Positions 35,408-44,603 of a DNA stretch of 64,000 nucleotides are shown here, piece by piece (position 1 is the stretch's first letter; every line of letters starts with the position of its first letter). The translations under genes and the position numbers were made by a program. The notes below the pieces were generated by a model, which made no database searches, had not been told where the DNA came from, and was given only the letters and a program-made list of their open reading frames with translations. Origin of the DNA: Vibrio hepatarius (lineage in GTDB: Bacteria; Pseudomonadota; Gammaproteobacteria; Enterobacterales; Vibrionaceae); assembly GCF_011806575.1 (NCBI RefSeq), contig NZ_JAATOO010000024.1, positions 1 through 64,000 on the forward strand, given 5' to 3'.

Positions 35408-35528
35408 TGCTGCTGTGCGACATTGCTCCGTCGTTGGTCGATAGTTCCTTTTCTAACAAAATACTACTCGTATTTTCTGTTCATTCAGTTACATTGAAAT
35501 ACATTGAAATTGATGGTTGTGGCAGTAA

Positions 35529-35987
35529 GTGCGGTATTCTCTCGAACAATATGACAAACATGGTTTCCTAAAAGCGCCCAAGTGGTTGTGGTTAGGATGG
35601 CTGTTCATGGCAAAAGCGTGGGTGGTGTTTGTTGTTGCAGGTGCGAGTCGAGAAAGCGGTAGCAAGATCCTGACTATCGTCTATCCTGATCACTCGATGC
35701 TCTACCTTGGTTTGGTCATGGGACTACCGAGTATCGCGTTGATGTGGCTGATCAGTTTACGTAGCCCTGAACGAAAGTGGGTTAACTGGATTGTCAGTTG
35801 GGGTAAACCGGTGACATTGTTAACCGTTGCCAGCCAGTTTAGCCAGAGTTTGTATCACGTTTATCTCGAGCATGGCGCATTCAGTTGGGTCAACGGGATG
35901 ACATTGGTGATACTACTTTGGTTTGGTATTTATGTTCTGCAAAGTCGAAGTGTGCGCGACAGTTTGAAAACTCCAGCGTTGGCTTGA
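35529..35987 (+). CDS. DUF2919 family membrane protein
   Basis: This 152-residue protein has about four predicted spans (about 20-38, 56-78, 92-108 and 118-136). It opens RYSLEQYDKHGFLKAPKWLWLGWLFMAKAW, which I recognise as DUF2919, a family of unknown function. The start is a GTG at 35529 with only a weak Shine-Dalgarno, so the true start is uncertain. It follows nrfF with no terminator visible between. Confidence 0.82.
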   Translation: MRYSLEQYDKHGFLKAPKWLWLGWLFMAKAWVVFVVAGASRESGSKILTIVYPDHSMLYLGLVMGLPSIALMWLISLRSPERKWVNWIVSWGKPVTLLTVASQFSQSLYHVYLEHGAFSWVNGMTLVILLWFGIYVLQSRSVRDSLKTPALA

Positions 35988-36067
35988 ACACCAGCTAGAT
36001 GACCACCATCAATATATTAAAATAAAAACTTAATACACTAAGCAACTAACTTAATAAAAACACGTCA

Positions 36068-36122
36068 AGTCTATATAAGTCAACGCTCTGCTAGAGCCAA
36101 AGAGCGGTCACTTATATAGACT
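36068..36122. promoter_or_regulatory. Nested, exactly centred dyad upstream of the DyP-peroxidase gene
   Basis: AGTCTATATAAGT (36068-36080) and ACTTATATAGACT (36110-36122) are perfect 13-bp inverted arms. CGCTCT (36084-36089) and AGAGCG (36101-36106) are inner arms sharing the same centre. The element starts 79 bases and ends 25 bases before the peroxidase ATG. It could be a strong RNA hairpin in the 5' leader or a double operator. Confidence 0.65.
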
Positions 36123-36146
36123 GGTATACAAAGTGAGGAACTAATA

Positions 36147-37049
36147 ATGTCTAACCCTCAAAGTGCAATCCTTCCTGAAGCGAGCCCTTTTGCTCAGTAC
36201 ACGCTTCTGAAAGTGACACAAAACCCTCAGCTTGTTCTGGAACAGCTGCAAGCTCTACCTGCTTTGGTAGCAGAGTTGAACAGCAACCAACCAGGTGCGA
36301 ATCTTGCGATTTCTATCGCATTTACTAAATCATTTTGGCAGCAGCTTGATGTTGCGATGCCAGAAGAGCTGATTGACTTCCCGGTACTGGGAGAAGGTGA
36401 CATTGTCGCGCCAAGTACAGAAGTTGACGTATTGCTTCATGTTCATTCAAACCGTCACGACCTGCATTTCTATCTACTGCGTAAGTTCATGTCGTCTGTG
36501 TCAGACAGCGTCAGCATTGTCGATGAGACAAACGGTTATCGCTATTTAGACGCGCGCGATATGACAGACTTTATCGACGGTACAGAAAACCCGAAAGACG
36601 GCCAACGTGCGGAAGTCGCGCTCATCCCTGATGGTGAGTTTGCGGGTGGTAGCTACGTGATGGTGCAACGTTTTGTTCACAACCTGCCTGCATGGAACCG
36701 TTTGAATGTTTCGGCGCAAGAGAAAGTCATTGGTCGTACTAAGCAAGACTCTATCGAGTTGGACGATGTACCCGCGGCATCACACGTCGGTCGTGTTGAT
36801 ATTAAGGAAGAAGGCAAAGGGCTCAAGATTGTTCGTCATAGCTTGCCATACGGCACAGTGTCGGGCGATCACGGTCTACTGTTTATCGCATACTGTCACA
36901 CGCTACATAACTTTAAAGCGATGTTAGAAAGCATGTATGGTGTAACCGATGGCAAAACCGATCAACTGCTGCGCTTTACCAGTGCCAAAACGGGTGCGTA
37001 CTTCTTTGCACCATCGGCTGAAATGCTGCAAAGCCTAAGTGTGAAGTAA
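36147..37049 (+). CDS. DyP-type haem peroxidase (YfeX-like)
   Basis: This 300-residue protein belongs to the dye-decolourising peroxidase family. It has the characteristic FIDGTENPKDG (residues 142-152, Asp144 being the distal acid) and the proximal haem ligand His213 in ASHVGRVD. GGSYVMVQRFVHNLPAW and LPYGTVSGDHGLLFIAY are other family hallmarks. No signal peptide or Tat motif is visible, so it is likely cytosolic, as for YfeX. The nested inverted repeat just upstream suggests specific regulation. A strong terminator follows. Confidence 0.92.
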   Translation: MSNPQSAILPEASPFAQYTLLKVTQNPQLVLEQLQALPALVAELNSNQPGANLAISIAFTKSFWQQLDVAMPEELIDFPVLGEGDIVAPSTEVDVLLHVHSNRHDLHFYLLRKFMSSVSDSVSIVDETNGYRYLDARDMTDFIDGTENPKDGQRAEVALIPDGEFAGGSYVMVQRFVHNLPAWNRLNVSAQEKVIGRTKQDSIELDDVPAASHVGRVDIKEEGKGLKIVRHSLPYGTVSGDHGLLFIAYCHTLHNFKAMLESMYGVTDGKTDQLLRFTSAKTGAYFFAPSAEMLQSLSVK

Positions 37050-37074
37050 CAATAGTCCCGCAGTTAAGTCTTGA

Positions 37075-37103
37075 AAAGCCGAGCTCACTAGCTCGGCTTT
37101 TTT
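37075..37103 (+). terminator. Rho-independent terminator after the DyP-type peroxidase
   Basis: AAAGCCGAGC (37075-37084) pairs with GCTCGGCTTT (37091-37100) with a 6-base loop, then continues into T. It separates the peroxidase gene from the flagellin cluster. Confidence 0.92.
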
Positions 37104-37114
37104 ACGTTTTTAAT

Positions 37115-37140
37115 TAAAGAAATACCGGGCAGGCCGATAC
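37115..37140 (+). promoter_or_regulatory. Sigma-28 promoter of flaF
   Basis: TAAAG (37115-37119), 13 bases, then GCCGATAC (37133-37140). It lies 34 bases upstream of the flaF ATG and just after the peroxidase terminator. The spacing equals that of the pomAB promoter. Confidence 0.78.
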
Positions 37141-37173
37141 ATAAAGTAACCCTGAGGAGGAAAGTGCGTAACT

Positions 37174-38307
37174 ATGGCCATTACTGTTAATACCAACGTC
37201 TCTGCAATGACAGCGCAACGTCACCTGACCAATGCGACGGATTTGTTGAACCAATCTCTGGAGCGCTTAGCTTCGGGGAGTCGTATTAATAGTGCTAAAG
37301 ATGACGCCGCAGGGTTACAAATCTCGAATCGCCTCGAGTCGCAAATGCGTGGTCTGGATGTCGCAGTAAGAAACGCTAACGACGGTATTTCGATTATGCA
37401 AACGGCAGAAGGGGCAATGCAGGAAACCACCAATCTTCTCCAACGTATGCGTGACTTGTCTTTGCAGTCTGCGAATGGTTCCAACAGCAAAGCAGAGCGA
37501 GATGCGTTACAAGAAGAAATGGCGGCTTTGAACGATGAATTGAATCGAATCGCCGAAACAACCTCTTTTGGTGGTCGAAAATTGCTCAATGGCTCGTTTT
37601 CGTCTTCCGCGTTTCAAATCGGTGCAGCATCGGGTGAAGCGGTACAAGTGTCGCTGAAAAACATGCGTTCAGACAGCCTAGCAATGGGCGGTTTTAGCTA
37701 TGTTGCCGCAGCAAAAGCGGACGACAGTTGGCAAGTTTCGCAAGGCAACCACATGCTCAACATGCAGTACACCGATAGCAATGGGGTAGAGCAAAATATT
37801 CAGATCAAAGCCAAAATTGGCGATGATATCGAAGAGCTCGCAACCTATATCAACGGCCAGACCGATAAAGTGTCGGCATCGGTCAATGAAGATGGGCAAC
37901 TGCAGATTTATATGGCAGGCAAGGAAACCGCTGGTTCGATTACTTTCAGTGGCAGCTTAGCGCAGCAATTGCAGATGAACTTGGCGGGTTATGAGGCGGT
38001 TGATAACCTCGACATTTCTAATGTCGGTGGTGCGCAACGAGCGGTTTCGGTGATTGATACTGCGTTGAAGTATGTTGATAGCCACCGCGCTGAGTTAGGG
38101 GCGATGCAAAATAGATTCAGTCACGCGATCAACAACCTTGATAACGTGCATGAAAACCTCGCTGCCTCTAACAGCAGAATCAAAGATACCGATTACGCTA
38201 AAGAAACGACGCAGATGGTTAAGCAGCAAATTCTGCAACAGGTCAGCACTTCTATCTTGGCGCAGGCCAAGCAACAACCTAATTTAGCACTGACGCTGCT
38301 AACTTAA
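37174..38307 (+). CDS. flaF: Polar flagellin, FlaF-like
   Basis: This 377-residue flagellin has the conserved N-terminal D0/D1 region ([18 protein letters not shown]..., [20 protein letters not shown]) and a C-terminal coiled-coil half. The central D2/D3 section differs most from its two neighbours. The last residues, LALTLLT, replace the LSLLG ending of FlaB and FlaA. It is first in the flaFBA tandem of Vibrio locus II. The ATG is 13 bases from the GAGGAGG Shine-Dalgarno, a longer than usual distance. Terminal divergence could limit filament incorporation. Confidence 0.88.
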   Translation: MAITVNTNVSAMTAQRHLTNATDLLNQSLERLASGSRINSAKDDAAGLQISNRLESQMRGLDVAVRNANDGISIMQTAEGAMQETTNLLQRMRDLSLQSANGSNSKAERDALQEEMAALNDELNRIAETTSFGGRKLLNGSFSSSAFQIGAASGEAVQVSLKNMRSDSLAMGGFSYVAAAKADDSWQVSQGNHMLNMQYTDSNGVEQNIQIKAKIGDDIEELATYINGQTDKVSASVNEDGQLQIYMAGKETAGSITFSGSLAQQLQMNLAGYEAVDNLDISNVGGAQRAVSVIDTALKYVDSHRAELGAMQNRFSHAINNLDNVHENLAASNSRIKDTDYAKETTQMVKQQILQQVSTSILAQAKQQPNLALTLLT

Positions 38308-38442
38308 TTGTCAAAAAAGATAATGTTATCGACATGCCCGTTTAAAGCTTTAGTGAATAAAATCCTTTTTTGGCACTTTTCTCCGCTTAATCACGTTTTT
38401 TCTCACAAACGGACTTTTTTCAAAAAAAACTTAAAAAAATCC

Positions 38443-38469
38443 TCAAGGTTTCGCAAATCGCGCCGTTAA
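38443..38469 (+). promoter_or_regulatory. Sigma-28 promoter of flaB
   Basis: TCAAG (38443-38447), 14 bases, then GCCGTTAA (38462-38469), 82 bases before the flaB start. The flaF-flaB gap (38308-38551) otherwise contains only AT-rich DNA; no clear flaF terminator is seen. Confidence 0.72.
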
Positions 38470-38551
38470 TAAAAGTAACTTTGAGAGAACTACTTGGTTT
38501 TCCGAGACGTCGGAAACCGGAAACATCGGAAAATCAATTGGAGAGATCACC

Positions 38552-39685
38552 ATGGCAGTAAATGTAAACACTAACGTATCAGCAATGACAGCTCAGCGTC
38601 ACCTAAACAACGCTAACAATGCACAACAAACGTCGATGGAACGCCTATCTTCTGGCTTCAAAATCAACAGTGCTAAAGATGACGCAGCGGGTCTACAAAT
38701 CTCTAACCGTTTGAACGTTCAAAGTCGCGGTCTTGATGTGGCTGTACGTAACGCGAACGACGGTATTTCTATCGCACAGACTGCTGAAGGTGCGATGAAC
38801 GAAACAACTAACATCCTACAACGTATGCGTGACCTATCGCTTCAATCTGCGAACGGTTCAAACTCTAAATCAGAGCGCGTAGCGATTCAGGAAGAAGTAA
38901 CCGCTCTTAACGACGAGCTTAACCGTATCGCAGAAACTACATCTTTTGGTGGTAACAAACTGCTAAACGGCACCTTCACTACTAAGTCTTTCCAAATCGG
39001 TGCAGACAACGGTGAAGCAGTTATGCTGACTCTGAACGACATGCGTTCAGACAACGTTGGCATGGGTGGCGCGAGCTACAAAGCGGCTAACGCGAAAGAT
39101 TCAGATTGGACAGTATCAGACACTGCAAACGACCTAACCATCTCTCTAACAGATACAGACGGCGTAGCGCAAACTATCGATATCACGGCTAAAGCAGGCG
39201 ATGATATTGAAGAACTAGCGACTTACATCAACGGTCAAACTGATATGGTTAAAGCGTCTGTTGATGAAGACGGTGCACTACAAATCTTCGCTGGTACAAA
39301 CAAAGTTGACGGTGAAGTAACGTTCTCAGGCGGTCTAGCTGGTGAACTAAGCATGGGTACTTCAAGCGCAGTAACTGTTGATACTATCGACGTAACTTCA
39401 GTAGGTGGCGCACAAGAATCTGTTGCTATCATCGACTCTGCTCTTAAGTATGTAGATAGCCACCGTGCTGAACTGGGTGCATTCCAAAACCGTTTCAACC
39501 ACGCTATCAACAACTTGGACAACATTAACGAAAACGTGAATGCGTCTAAGAGCCGAATCAAAGACACTGACTTTGCGAAAGAAACAACGGCACTGACTAA
39601 GTCTCAGATTCTTTCTCAAGCTTCAAGCTCTATTCTTGCTCAAGCGAAGCAAGCGCCAAATGCGGCACTAAGCCTACTTGGCTAA
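38552..39685 (+). CDS. flaB: Polar flagellin FlaB
   Basis: This 377-residue flagellin closely matches V. vulnificus/V. parahaemolyticus Fla[21 protein letters not shown], the shared D1 segment with [16 protein letters not shown], and the terminal [17 protein letters not shown]. It assembles into the polar filament after export by the flagellar type III system; there is no cleaved signal peptide. GAGAGATCACC lies just before the ATG as Shine-Dalgarno. A UUCG-loop terminator follows. Confidence 0.93.
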   Translation: MAVNVNTNVSAMTAQRHLNNANNAQQTSMERLSSGFKINSAKDDAAGLQISNRLNVQSRGLDVAVRNANDGISIAQTAEGAMNETTNILQRMRDLSLQSANGSNSKSERVAIQEEVTALNDELNRIAETTSFGGNKLLNGTFTTKSFQIGADNGEAVMLTLNDMRSDNVGMGGASYKAANAKDSDWTVSDTANDLTISLTDTDGVAQTIDITAKAGDDIEELATYINGQTDMVKASVDEDGALQIFAGTNKVDGEVTFSGGLAGELSMGTSSAVTVDTIDVTSVGGAQESVAIIDSALKYVDSHRAELGAFQNRFNHAINNLDNINENVNASKSRIKDTDFAKETTALTKSQILSQASSSILAQAKQAPNAALSLLG

Positions 39686-39702
39686 GCAAAATCGCGTTAA
39701 TA

Positions 39703-39730
39703 AAAAATCCAGCTTCGGCTGGATTTTTTT
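39703..39730 (+). terminator. Rho-independent terminator after flaB
   Basis: AAAAATCCAGC (39703-39713), TTCG tetraloop, GCTGGATTTTT (39718-39728), then T. The very stable UUCG loop and 11-bp stem make this a strong terminator. Confidence 0.95.
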
Positions 39731-39824
39731 ATGCCTGAAATCTGCCACATCCTATCTACTTGGGTGTATTTATCCGATATGGGTCACATTTCTTATCGTT
39801 ATACGAAAAAAATCATAATTTTGC

Positions 39825-39851
39825 TAAAGGTTATAGAAACACCGCCGTTAC
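39825..39851 (+). promoter_or_regulatory. Sigma-28 promoter of flaA
   Basis: TAAAG (39825-39829), 14 bases, then GCCGTTAC (39844-39851), 81 bases before the flaA start. Spacing and the GCCGTTA form match the flaB promoter, so the two are probably co-regulated by FliA. Confidence 0.75.
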
Positions 39852-39931
39852 AAGACTGAGAGAAATGAGATGTGCGAAAGCGAGGTGAGAGACGCGGACG
39901 CACATCGCCCTAATGCCTAAGGAGATCGAAT

Positions 39932-41065
39932 ATGGCAATTAACGTGAACACCAATGTGTCTGCGATGACTGCTCAGCGCCACCTTAATGGTGCGGCTGAA
40001 GGTATGCAGAAGTCGATGGAGCGTCTATCGTCTGGTTACAAAATCAACAGTGCTCGTGACGACGCTGCTGGCCTACAAATCTCAAACCGTTTAACGTCGC
40101 AAAGTCGTGGTCTCGACATGGCGGTGAAAAACGCAAATGATGGTATTTCTATCGCGCAGACAGCGGAAGGTGCGATGAACGAAACGACCAACATCCTTCA
40201 ACGTATGCGTGATTTGGCGCTGCAATCTTCAAACGGTTCAAACTCGCGTTCAGAGCGTGTGGCGATCCAGGAAGAAGTGACCGCGTTGAACGACGAACTT
40301 AACCGTATTGCAGAAACGACGTCGTTTGGTGGTAACAAGCTACTAAACGGCAACTTCGGTAGTAAATCATTCCAGATCGGCGCAAGTTCAGGTGAAGCTG
40401 TTCAGCTGACAATGAAAAACATGCGTTCGGATACGACCGATATGGGTGGTAAAGCGTACGTTGCGGCGAGCGGTCAAGCAGCAGATTGGACAGTGAGCGC
40501 AGGTTCTACTGACCTAACGCTGGACTATACTGATGTTCACGGTGAAGCGAAGTCACTGACGATCAACGCGAAAGAAGGCGATGATATCGAACAGTTGGCG
40601 ACTTACATCAACGGTCAGAACGACGACGTGAAAGCGTCTGTGGGTGAAGATGGTAAGCTACAACTTTTTGCCGCATCGAACAAAGTCGCAACTGACGTAA
40701 CGATTGGTGGTGCGTTAGGTACAGAAATCGGTTTCGGCGCAGCGGAAGATAGAACCGTTGCAGACATCGACGTATCGACGGTTTCGGGGTCACAAATGGC
40801 GGTATCTATCATTGATGGCGCTTTGAAAAACGTTGACAGTCAGCGTGCAGAATTAGGTGCATTCCAAAACCGTTTCGGCCATGCGATCAATAACTTGGAT
40901 AACATCAATGAGAACGTAAACGCGTCTCGTAGCCGTATTCAAGACACTGACTTCGCGAAAGAAACGACTGCGATGACCAAGTCTCAAATTTTGCAGCAAG
41001 CGAGTACTTCTATCCTAGCTCAAGCTAAGCAGTCTCCATCTGCCGCACTTAGCCTATTAGGTTAA
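39932..41065 (+). CDS. flaA: Polar flagellin FlaA
   Basis: This 377-residue flagellin has [39 protein letters not shown] and the ending [17 protein letters not shown]. It is third in the flaFBA tandem, with its own sigma-28 promoter. There is no clear terminator in the 71-base gap to flaG, only a weak bulged hairpin, so flaG may be transcribed partly by read-through. FlaA naming follows the order and N-terminal motif; the three flagellins are close enough that exact orthology needs comparison. Confidence 0.88.
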   Translation: MAINVNTNVSAMTAQRHLNGAAEGMQKSMERLSSGYKINSARDDAAGLQISNRLTSQSRGLDMAVKNANDGISIAQTAEGAMNETTNILQRMRDLALQSSNGSNSRSERVAIQEEVTALNDELNRIAETTSFGGNKLLNGNFGSKSFQIGASSGEAVQLTMKNMRSDTTDMGGKAYVAASGQAADWTVSAGSTDLTLDYTDVHGEAKSLTINAKEGDDIEQLATYINGQNDDVKASVGEDGKLQLFAASNKVATDVTIGGALGTEIGFGAAEDRTVADIDVSTVSGSQMAVSIIDGALKNVDSQRAELGAFQNRFGHAINNLDNINENVNASRSRIQDTDFAKETTAMTKSQILQQASTSILAQAKQSPSAALSLLG

Positions 41066-41136
41066 GCGGTAGTTTGATAGTAGCTTATTGTTAGCAGAGT
41101 TATGCTGCTGACTAACAAGGTGGAAGGGAGATTGTT

Positions 41137-41565
41137 ATGGAGATACCATCCTACACATCGAACATTCAGCCTTATGGCCTGGAAAGTGGCACTAAAATTG
41201 CTTCAAATAATGAAAATGCACAGCTCGATTCTATACTGAAGGAGCCGCAAGTAAGCGAAAGGATAAACGCTCAATCTGTGCAATCTGTTGAGAAGTTAGT
41301 CGAAGCGAGCAAAGAGCGCGAGAAGCTAAACAGAGAAACACGGGAAAGACTTGTTGAGCAGATGAATGATTTTATTTCATCCATCAATAAGGGGTTGTCG
41401 TTTCGGGTCGATGAAGCATCCGGCAGGGATGTGGTGACTATTTACGAAGCGGATACTGGTGATATCATTCGTCAGATTCCAGATGAAGAAGTACTAGAGA
41501 TAGTGCGCCGCCTAAGGGAACAGACAGCCAGATATTCATCGGGCTTACTGAACCAAACGGTGTAA
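41137..41565 (+). CDS. flaG: FlaG flagellar protein
   Basis: This 142-residue soluble helical protein has the FlaG-family C-terminal half: LNKGLSFRVDE-type segment (here INKGLSFRVDEASGRDVVTIYEADTGDIIRQIPDEEVLEIVRRLRE). FlaG affects filament length or cap assembly in several bacteria. It is followed 20 bases later by fliD. The usual Vibrio order flaG-fliD-flaI-fliS is kept. Confidence 0.92.
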   Translation: MEIPSYTSNIQPYGLESGTKIASNNENAQLDSILKEPQVSERINAQSVQSVEKLVEASKEREKLNRETRERLVEQMNDFISSINKGLSFRVDEASGRDVVTIYEADTGDIIRQIPDEEVLEIVRRLREQTARYSSGLLNQTV

Positions 41566-41585
41566 TCGTATTTTGAGGTGATTGA

Positions 41586-43610
41586 ATGAGTTTTGGCCCA
41601 ATAGGGATGAATACTGGCATGGATATCAATTCCATGGTCAGCAAAGTTGTCGATTCAGAGCGCGTGCCTAAACAGCAGCGTATCGATAACGAGCGGACCA
41701 AAATTGATTCTAGTATCAGTGCCTATGGGCGGCTCAGAGAGTCGCTGGATACAATGAAAAATCTCATGACGAACTTTCGTCAGGAGAAAGCATTCGCCGC
41801 TCGAAAAGTCGACACGACGGATGATACCGTTGTATCCGCGACTGCAACCACAGATGCCATTGCCGGTCGCTATTCTATCGATGTGTTGCAGCTTGCTCAG
41901 AGCCACAAGATTGCGTCAGACGTACTACCGGAAGACGCGAAATTTGGCCCGGGTAAGTTGCAAGTTTCACTCGGCAGCAAGAAATTCACTATCGATGTTG
42001 CCGCCAATTCAAAGCTGATTGATGTCGTTCGTGGCATTAACGGCACAAAATCTAACCCTGGTGTGCGTGCGTCTGTCATTAATGACACGGCAGGGCCTCG
42101 TTTGATCGTGGCGTCAACATTATCAGGCGAGCAAAACGACCTATCGATTACGACCGATGCCCAACCGGGTAACTTGCTTAAACAACTCGAATACAAAACG
42201 TTAGAGCAACGGGTGAAAGATCTCGAGAATGCTCGCGCAGCCGCGCAAGAATTGTTGGTTCCGCTGTCACCGCAAGAGCAAGAAATTGCCGATAAAATTG
42301 CCCAGCGCAATATCGAGGCGGCAAAACTTGTCGACCAAGAGATTGCCGACGCGAGTAAGCAAGCGGCAATTCAAGCTGATCCAAACGCAGCCAAAGAAGC
42401 GATCCCGGGTAACGAGTTGTCGGCCAATGCCGCAACTGCCGCAGCGCAGGCGGGGATCGACGCTAATAAGTATATTCGACCAGAAGACCGTATTCCGGGC
42501 TGGACAGAAACCGCATCCGGAACGCTGCTAGATTCTTACTGGGAACCCGAAGCGGAACTGGACGCGAAAGCGCTAGAAAAGTCTTCCGATGTCCCCGGTT
42601 GGACCAATACGGCTTCGGGCACGTTGACTGACTCCTATGTGACGCCAAAAGAAGCACAAGCTCGTATTGAAGCGGAACAAGCGCGTATTGAACAGCAAGT
42701 CGCACAAGAAAAAGCGGAACTTAGCCGGAAAGTGGCAGCGGGCGAGCTGAGCGCAGAAGAAGCAAAACAGCTTGAGCGCGCAAAACTGTCTAAGGAAGAA
42801 CGCGAGTACCTAGAGCGTTTAGACCAAGCAAAAGCCGACCTTGATGCAGCACAGCGCTCTTTTGACACCTACCGAGGAATGACGCAGGTGCAAGCAGCGC
42901 AAGATTCCAAAGTCGTACTGGATGGTGTGGCTCAGTTATCCAGCAATAACAATATTATCGAAGACGCGATTGATGGTGTCGATCTGACGCTAAAAGGGCG
43001 TACCGAAAAAGGTAAACCGCTGTCGGAAATCGATATCGAATATGACCGTCAGGGTGTCCGAGAAGACATAGAGCGATTTGTCGGGGCGTACAACCAGTTC
43101 TATCAACTCTCTCAAGAGCTAAGTGGCGTTGACCCAAGAACCGGAATGGCGGGGCCGCTATCCGGTGACAGCATTGTGCGTAGCGCAGATTCTCGTTTGA
43201 AATCGGTCTTCTCGACCGCGATTGAACCTGCGTCGGACGATCTCAAGAGGCTGACTGAGTTTGGTATCACCACGACTCGTCAGGGTAATCTTGAAATTAA
43301 CTACAACTTACTCGACCGCCAGCTCAATAATAACTTTGATAAGTTGGAAGCATTTTTTGGTGGTAACCAAGGTTTTGCCAAGAAAGTAGAGGATGCGATT
43401 CAAGGTCTGACTGGGGTAACTGGTGCGATTCGTACGCGCGAACGCAGCATGATGGATCGTACTTACAAGCTGCAAGACGATCAGGCGGCGCTGGATCGCA
43501 GAATGGACAATCTTGAGAAGCGTACGCACGCCAAATTCTCGGCGATGCAAGACGCGACGGGTAAGATGCAGTCTCAACTCGCGGGAATGATGAATGCACT
43601 TGGCCGATAG
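41586..43610 (+). CDS. fliD: Filament cap protein FliD (HAP2)
   Basis: FliD caps the growing filament and folds flagellin. At 674 residues it is about 200 longer than E. coli FliD (468), with the N-terminal D0/D1 region (MSFGPIGMNTGMDINSMVSKVVDSER) and C-terminal coiled coil (about 610-674) intact. The extra length lies roughly at residues 200-430. It includes a 15-residue motif PGWTxTASGTLxDSY present twice (304-318 and 337-351), followed by a long Glu/Ala/Lys-rich coil. This region is likely exposed and repetitive. flaI overlaps the end of the gene. Confidence 0.95.
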   Translation: MSFGPIGMNTGMDINSMVSKVVDSERVPKQQRIDNERTKIDSSISAYGRLRESLDTMKNLMTNFRQEKAFAARKVDTTDDTVVSATATTDAIAGRYSIDVLQLAQSHKIASDVLPEDAKFGPGKLQVSLGSKKFTIDVAANSKLIDVVRGINGTKSNPGVRASVINDTAGPRLIVASTLSGEQNDLSITTDAQPGNLLKQLEYKTLEQRVKDLENARAAAQELLVPLSPQEQEIADKIAQRNIEAAKLVDQEIADASKQAAIQADPNAAKEAIPGNELSANAATAAAQAGIDANKYIRPEDRIPGWTETASGTLLDSYWEPEAELDAKALEKSSDVPGWTNTASGTLTDSYVTPKEAQARIEAEQARIEQQVAQEKAELSRKVAAGELSAEEAKQLERAKLSKEEREYLERLDQAKADLDAAQRSFDTYRGMTQVQAAQDSKVVLDGVAQLSSNNNIIEDAIDGVDLTLKGRTEKGKPLSEIDIEYDRQGVREDIERFVGAYNQFYQLSQELSGVDPRTGMAGPLSGDSIVRSADSRLKSVFSTAIEPASDDLKRLTEFGITTTRQGNLEINYNLLDRQLNNNFDKLEAFFGGNQGFAKKVEDAIQGLTGVTGAIRTRERSMMDRTYKLQDDQAALDRRMDNLEKRTHAKFSAMQDATGKMQSQLAGMMNALGR

Positions 43611-43917
43611 TTTCGACAATCTTCTGGTAGAGTTTTGTGCTTTAAATCACAAAATGTTAGCGTGTCTGCATCAAGACGAGCCAGATGTTGAAGAAATTTC
43701 GCATTTGGTCGATATAAGAGAACAGTTATTGCATCAGCTTTTGAGTTTGATTGACCAAAACAAACAATTGGCAAACTCAGAGCGGTGGCAACAAGCCGTC
43801 GATGAGACCAAATCACTGGTCAAGTTAATGGAAGAGAAAACCAATCAGTTTGGTTTATCGTTACGTAAGTATCAGCACGGGAAACGTTCCGTACAGCAAT
43901 ACAAAAAATTTTTATAG
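43594..43917 (+). CDS. flaI: FlaI (FliT-like flagellar chaperone)
   Basis: This 107-residue, acidic, all-helical protein fits the FliT/FlaI chaperone position after fliD in the Vibrio operon; it is thought to bind FliD before export. It has no motifs beyond heptad-like leucines. The ATG at 43594 lies inside the end of fliD (17-base overlap), which supports translational coupling. Assignment rests on position and size. Confidence 0.85.
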   Translation: MHLADSFDNLLVEFCALNHKMLACLHQDEPDVEEISHLVDIREQLLHQLLSLIDQNKQLANSERWQQAVDETKSLVKLMEEKTNQFGLSLRKYQHGKRSVQQYKKFL

Positions 43918-43933
43918 TTTAAGAGGGTTGTTT

Positions 43934-44344
43934 ATGCGTGGTTCACTACAGGCTTACAAGAAGGTATCGGTTGATAGCCAGCTCAGTGCGGCCTCCCCGC
44001 ATAAAATTGTTCAAATGCTGATGGCAGGCGCGATCGAGCGTTTGATTCAAGCGAAAGCGGCGATGGAGCAAGGTAACATCCCAGCTAAAGGTGAGCGCCT
44101 AGGTAAAGCGCTGGATATCATCATCAGTTTACGTAGCTGTCTATCGATGGATGACGGTGGTGATATTGCGAAGAATCTTGATCAGCTTTACGAATTTATG
44201 ATTACGCAAGTGACGGAAGCAAACCATAAGAACGATCCTAAACTAATTGATGATGTAGTTGAGATTATTCGCGAGATTAAGTCTGCTTGGGATCAGATTC
44301 CGCAAGAGTTCCACAACCTAACTGCATCGGACGTTGGTATTTAA
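43934..44344 (+). CDS. fliS: Flagellin export chaperone FliS
   Basis: FliS holds flagellin C-termini unfolded until export. The 136-residue protein shows the FliS signature early, with YKKVSVDSQLSAASPHKIVQMLM. It is all-helical, and the later segment GLRSCLSMDDG-type pattern (SLRSCLSMDDGGDIAKNLDQLYEFM) is also conserved. I set the start at the ATG at 43934, 8 bases after AAGAGGG, rather than an upstream in-frame ATG that would overlap flaI. It is the last gene of the flaG-fliD-flaI-fliS group. Confidence 0.95.
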   Translation: MRGSLQAYKKVSVDSQLSAASPHKIVQMLMAGAIERLIQAKAAMEQGNIPAKGERLGKALDIIISLRSCLSMDDGGDIAKNLDQLYEFMITQVTEANHKNDPKLIDDVVEIIREIKSAWDQIPQEFHNLTASDVGI

Positions 44345-44461
44345 CGCCAATAATTAAGCATTTAGTTGTATACCAAGTCAAAATTTTGCCAATTGGTTTT
44401 GGGCTAACATCACACCAGCTCATTGCTTGGTTGCCTTATTTTTTATATCAAATAGAATAGA

Positions 44462-44490
44462 AGTCACTAACTAGCCTAGTGGCTTTTTTT
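44462..44490 (+). terminator. Terminator after fliS
   Basis: AGTCACTA (44462-44469) pairs with TAGTGGCT (44477-44484), one G-T pair, followed by a run of seven T. It separates fliS from flrA. Confidence 0.8.
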
Positions 44491-44603
44491 GTTGCTGAAA
44501 TTTATTCATAGTTCATCGTTGTTTCTTCTATCCTTGGTAGGAGTCACGTTAGAAGTGTAGACCAGCCACAACATTCAAAAAATAAAGGCAATTATTCTCA
44601 CCT

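Noticed and set aside
41066-41136. Bulged hairpin GTTAGCAG...CTGACTAAC between flaA and flaG as a terminator
   Set aside because: It has an unpaired base, a short stem and no T run; read-through into flaG is as likely.
41897-42310. A 137-codon minus-strand frame within fliD
   Set aside because: It is antisense to a well-supported gene and shows no conserved motif or promoter.
44436-44460. TTGCCT and TAGAAT 16 bases apart as a promoter for flrA
   Set aside because: Initiation would fall at the fliS terminator stem, so the transcript would be ended at once; the match is probably chance in AT-rich DNA.
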